NCBI GenBank assembly: GCA_019746155.1
Contig: JAIESJ010000134.1
Span: 1 to 17,538 of the forward strand
DNA from: Burkholderiales bacterium
GTDB taxonomy: Bacteria; Pseudomonadota; Gammaproteobacteria; Burkholderiales; SG8-41
Direction: 5' to 3'
Length of the DNA: 17,538 nt
A program made the position numbers and the translations under genes. The notes beneath the pieces are model-generated. The model did not search any database, was not told where the DNA came from, and saw nothing but the letters and a program-made list of their open reading frames with translations. Shown in pieces: positions 15,469 to 17,538 of this stretch (position 1 is the stretch's first letter; each line of letters begins with the position of its first letter).

Positions 15469-17387
15469 TTTTTATCTCCTTTCTTTGTCGGTTTTGCGCC
15501 CGGCTTAGCAAGCGTTACTTTATGTTCATAGCGCGCGTCTTGCTTCCGCCACTGACGCACAACTGCCGCATAGTCAGGATTGTCTCGCCTTTGGTTCCAA
15601 CCACCTGGGCCATCGAACCCTTCCTTACTTAAGCTTCCTCGAACCGCAACCCGTGGATCAACGCTGTCCGGTAAACGATCCTTCGATGGTGGCTCGATTA
15701 GGGTACGGATTGGGAGACTAACTGCTTCACCGACTACGATAGCCTCACCCGTCCTGAGTACCGGCAGCATGTCAAACAAACCCTTTAAATTGTCTGTTGC
15801 CGCACTCGTTACCTGTCCACGATCCGTGTCGTTGGCAAGTCGCATCGCAAAGATCGTTCCACACTGCGACAGTATTGTTGCGTCTATTTCGGAGGGGCGC
15901 TGACTCACAATCATCAAGCCGACACCATACTTGCGTCCTTCCTTCGCGATCCGTCGGACCGCAGTTGCCGCGGTGCCGGACTGCTCCTTATTCAGATAGG
16001 CGTGCGCTTCCTCTAGCACAACTAGCAGCGGCCGTTCTCGACCGCCTTCCGGGAGGTTGCGTGCCCAGAACAAAGCGTCGTAGAGAATCCTAAGAAGTGC
16101 TCCTATCAGCTCATTGAGCACAGACGAGGGAATACCCGAAAGGTCAAGAATCGCTATGGGCTGAGGACCACCAATCCACTCTGTCAATAACACATCAAGA
16201 TCCAGTTCAGTCTTGCCGGTTATATCCGGAAGCCACTTGCCCGGGCGCAATAAAAAAGCAAAGCGAGGATCTCTAAGCTTCGAGGCTAAACCAGCAAGAT
16301 GCTGCCGAATTCCTAGCGGGTCTTTGCCGTGTTGGACGCGTTCGTTGGCTGGCCCAGTCATCTTCACCGTGCGATATTGAGGTGGGGTTACCGTCATCGC
16401 ATCACCCAACTGAATGGCTTGGCCGTCTGGCCTGAGTACATAAGCTGGCTCCACCTCCTCAGCTCCAGCGCCTGGTCTTGGAATTAGTGTGTGGTGCTCT
16501 CTTTTGTGGAGTTCAAACCAAAGCTTGTGCAGACAGAAAGGAATAGGTGAGTCGACTGTTATTGTAGTCGCATCGACGTCAGGCAACGGCTGGTTTGAGA
16601 GGGATTCCTTCTTAAGTGCGAGCACGAGCTCTGATAGCGCCGCTATCTGGGTATCCGTCATTCTGCCAAGAACCAAATCCGCTAACTCCTCAAACGTGAG
16701 AGCCCAAAACGGCACGTGAAGCGGCCTCTCGCCTTTCGTTTCATCAGCAGATATTCGAAAGACTGTTGCGCGATCCCTCAGAGCCTTCGCGTACTCGCCG
16801 TGAATATCCAGCACCACGACTCTTGACGACGGATACCGGGTTGGATGCGAAAGAGCCCCGAGAAGACCTGCGACGGTGGTCGATTTGCCGGCGCCTGTAG
16901 AACCAACAACTGCAGAATGTCGCGTCACAAGCTTGTTGATGTCCACCAACGCAGGAATAGATTCAGCGCTTGCCAGGCGACCAATAGAAACGAAGTCGTC
17001 TGGCTCGCCGGGACCATAAATCGCCCGAAGGTCTGCCTCAGTAACGATGTGGACGCGATCTTCGACTGTCGGATGCTGGGATACTCCGCGCTCAAAGCGA
17101 CCCCCGATCGCGCCTTCCCCGACTAACTGGATACGAAGCCAACGGTTACCGAAGAGGGCACGTTCACCATCGCGCAACGGAGCGGCGCCCGCGCCCACCT
17201 GCGATACCACACCGTAAAGATTTACGTAGCCCAAAGGAATTCTTACAAAACTCCCAACCTGCCCAATTCTGTAGGCCTCGCCGTCAACGAAAGAAAGTCC
17301 GGTTACCGTGTCACCAGTGAGCTCGACAGTTACTGTCGAGCCCGATACGTCCTGGACAGTTCCGATAAGCGTAGGATCACTTGGCAT
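15465..17387 (-). CDS. HerA-like ATPase/translocase (DUF87)
   Basis: The 640-aa protein belongs to the HerA/FtsK-type hexameric DNA translocases. An N-terminal beta-barrel (HAS-barrel; about 1-110, LIGTVQDVSGSTVTVEL and YRIGQVGSFVRIPLGYVNLY) leads to Walker A VGSTGAGKST (161-170) and VVLDIHGEYA. After a long insertion (about 215-400) come Walker B LLVVLEEAHAYL (454-465), VRRIAKEGRKYGVG with the candidate arginine finger, and IVSQRPSEID. The C-terminus is lysine-rich (KPGAKPTKKGDKK). Bacterial HerA proteins in defence loci partner with nucleases or SIR2 proteins; no such partner directly precedes it here, so Res or Mod are the likely partners. It is the first gene of the operon, overlaps the KTSC gene by 4 nt, and has no visible Shine-Dalgarno. 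It is less GC-rich than Mod and Res, so it may have joined them separately. Confidence 0.92.
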   Translation of the reverse strand: MPSDPTLIGTVQDVSGSTVTVELTGDTVTGLSFVDGEAYRIGQVGSFVRIPLGYVNLYGVVSQVGAGAAPLRDGERALFGNRWLRIQLVGEGAIGGRFERGVSQHPTVEDRVHIVTEADLRAIYGPGEPDDFVSIGRLASAESIPALVDINKLVTRHSAVVGSTGAGKSTTVAGLLGALSHPTRYPSSRVVVLDIHGEYAKALRDRATVFRISADETKGERPLHVPFWALTFEELADLVLGRMTDTQIAALSELVLALKKESLSNQPLPDVDATTITVDSPIPFCLHKLWFELHKREHHTLIPRPGAGAEEVEPAYVLRPDGQAIQLGDAMTVTPPQYRTVKMTGPANERVQHGKDPLGIRQHLAGLASKLRDPRFAFLLRPGKWLPDITGKTELDLDVLLTEWIGGPQPIAILDLSGIPSSVLNELIGALLRILYDALFWARNLPEGGRERPLLVVLEEAHAYLNKEQSGTAATAVRRIAKEGRKYGVGLMIVSQRPSEIDATILSQCGTIFAMRLANDTDRGQVTSAATDNLKGLFDMLPVLRTGEAIVVGEAVSLPIRTLIEPPSKDRLPDSVDPRVAVRGSLSKEGFDGPGGWNQRRDNPDYAAVVRQWRKQDARYEHKVTLAKPGAKPTKKGDKK

Positions 17388-17393
17388 TATTGA

Positions 17394-17407
17394 GAATTAC
17401 GTAATTC
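17394..17407. promoter_or_regulatory. 14-bp perfect palindrome upstream of herA
   Basis: GAATTACGTAATTC reads identically on both strands and ends 7 nt before the herA ATG (17387). On the minus strand TTGTCA (17414-17409) and AATAAT (17391-17386) lie 17 nt apart around it, so the palindrome fills the spacer of a possible promoter, though that -10 would overlap the annotated start codon. It is a good operator candidate for self-control of the operon or for the divergent gene. Confidence 0.55.
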
Positions 17408-17468
17408 ATGACAACCGATGATGTGTTCGAGCGTTATATTCTCATCGAGTCGATGGGAGGAGTTGTTC

Positions 17469-17538
17469 ATGGTTTCGAAATTGAGCGAAGCGCAGCGCAA
17501 GCGGGTCAAGGCGGCGCGCCTGCTGCAAGCGGGCAAAC
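17469..17538 (+). CDS. Start of an unidentified gene, possibly helix-turn-helix or transposase
   Basis: An ATG at 17469 follows a very good ribosome site (GGGAGGAG, 17455-17462). The 23 visible residues, MVSKLSEAQRKRVKAARLLQ then AGK, are basic and helical, resembling the first helix of the helix-turn-helix domain of IS630-like transposases or related regulators. It is transcribed divergently from herA. Function cannot be settled from this length. Confidence 0.45.
   Translation, partial: MVSKLSEAQRKRVKAARLLQAGK

Noticed and set aside
10233..17387. BREX, DISARM or Hachiman system
   Set aside because: There is no PglZ, BrxL, DrmA/DrmB-like or HamA-like protein; the methyltransferase and helicase-nuclease match type III Mod and Res.

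Overview
The window looks like a chromosomal segment of a betaproteobacterium, probably near the Nitrosomonadales/Rhodocyclales. The clues are high GC, the gene order OmpA-like pair - MTA/SAH deaminase - ubiG - phosphoglycolate phosphatase, and a tmRNA whose tag reads ANDERYALAA. The lineage is inferred from gene content and motif recall, not from a search.

Region 1 (1-6597) is core genome. It holds the 5' two thirds of gyrA on the minus strand, then two tandem OmpA-family genes on the plus strand. The first of these is frameshifted in a C7 tract; the second is intact. Downstream come a TRZ/ATZ-family deaminase overlapping ubiG by 4 nt, and a gph-type HAD phosphatase. Clear intrinsic terminators follow both OmpA genes.

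Region 2 (6598-9855) is ssrA (tmRNA) and a small integrated element. A 25-bp perfect copy of the ssrA 3' end lies at 7065-7089 and again at 9831-9855, marking attL and attR. The roughly 2.8-kb element between them holds a truncated replication-protein-like fragment, a DUF4258/DUF2283 toxin-antitoxin-like pair (minus strand), a 107-aa unknown protein, an excisionase-like protein and a tyrosine integrase. The integrase keeps its catalytic residues but appears to have lost much of its core-binding domain, so the element is probably fixed in place. Two of its promoters sit exactly where they would produce leaderless mRNAs.

Region 3 (9856-17387) begins with an unusual nested inverted repeat and about 300 bases with no convincing gene. 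It then holds a four-gene minus-strand operon, in transcription order: HerA-like ATPase, KTSC-domain small protein, beta-class adenine methyltransferase (Mod-like), and DEAD/DEAH helicase with a C-terminal PD-(D/E)XK nuclease (Res-like). HerA/KTSC overlap by 4 nt and Mod/Res by 1 nt. The whole reads as a type III restriction-modification system extended by a HerA translocase and a KTSC protein. This is the best candidate in the window for an incompletely described defence system. The middle of the methyltransferase gene (target-recognition region) is visibly more AT-rich than its flanks, which suggests specificity swapping. A 14-bp perfect palindrome lies just upstream of herA.

At the right edge (17469-17538) a new plus-strand gene starts, divergent from herA. 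Only 23 residues are visible.
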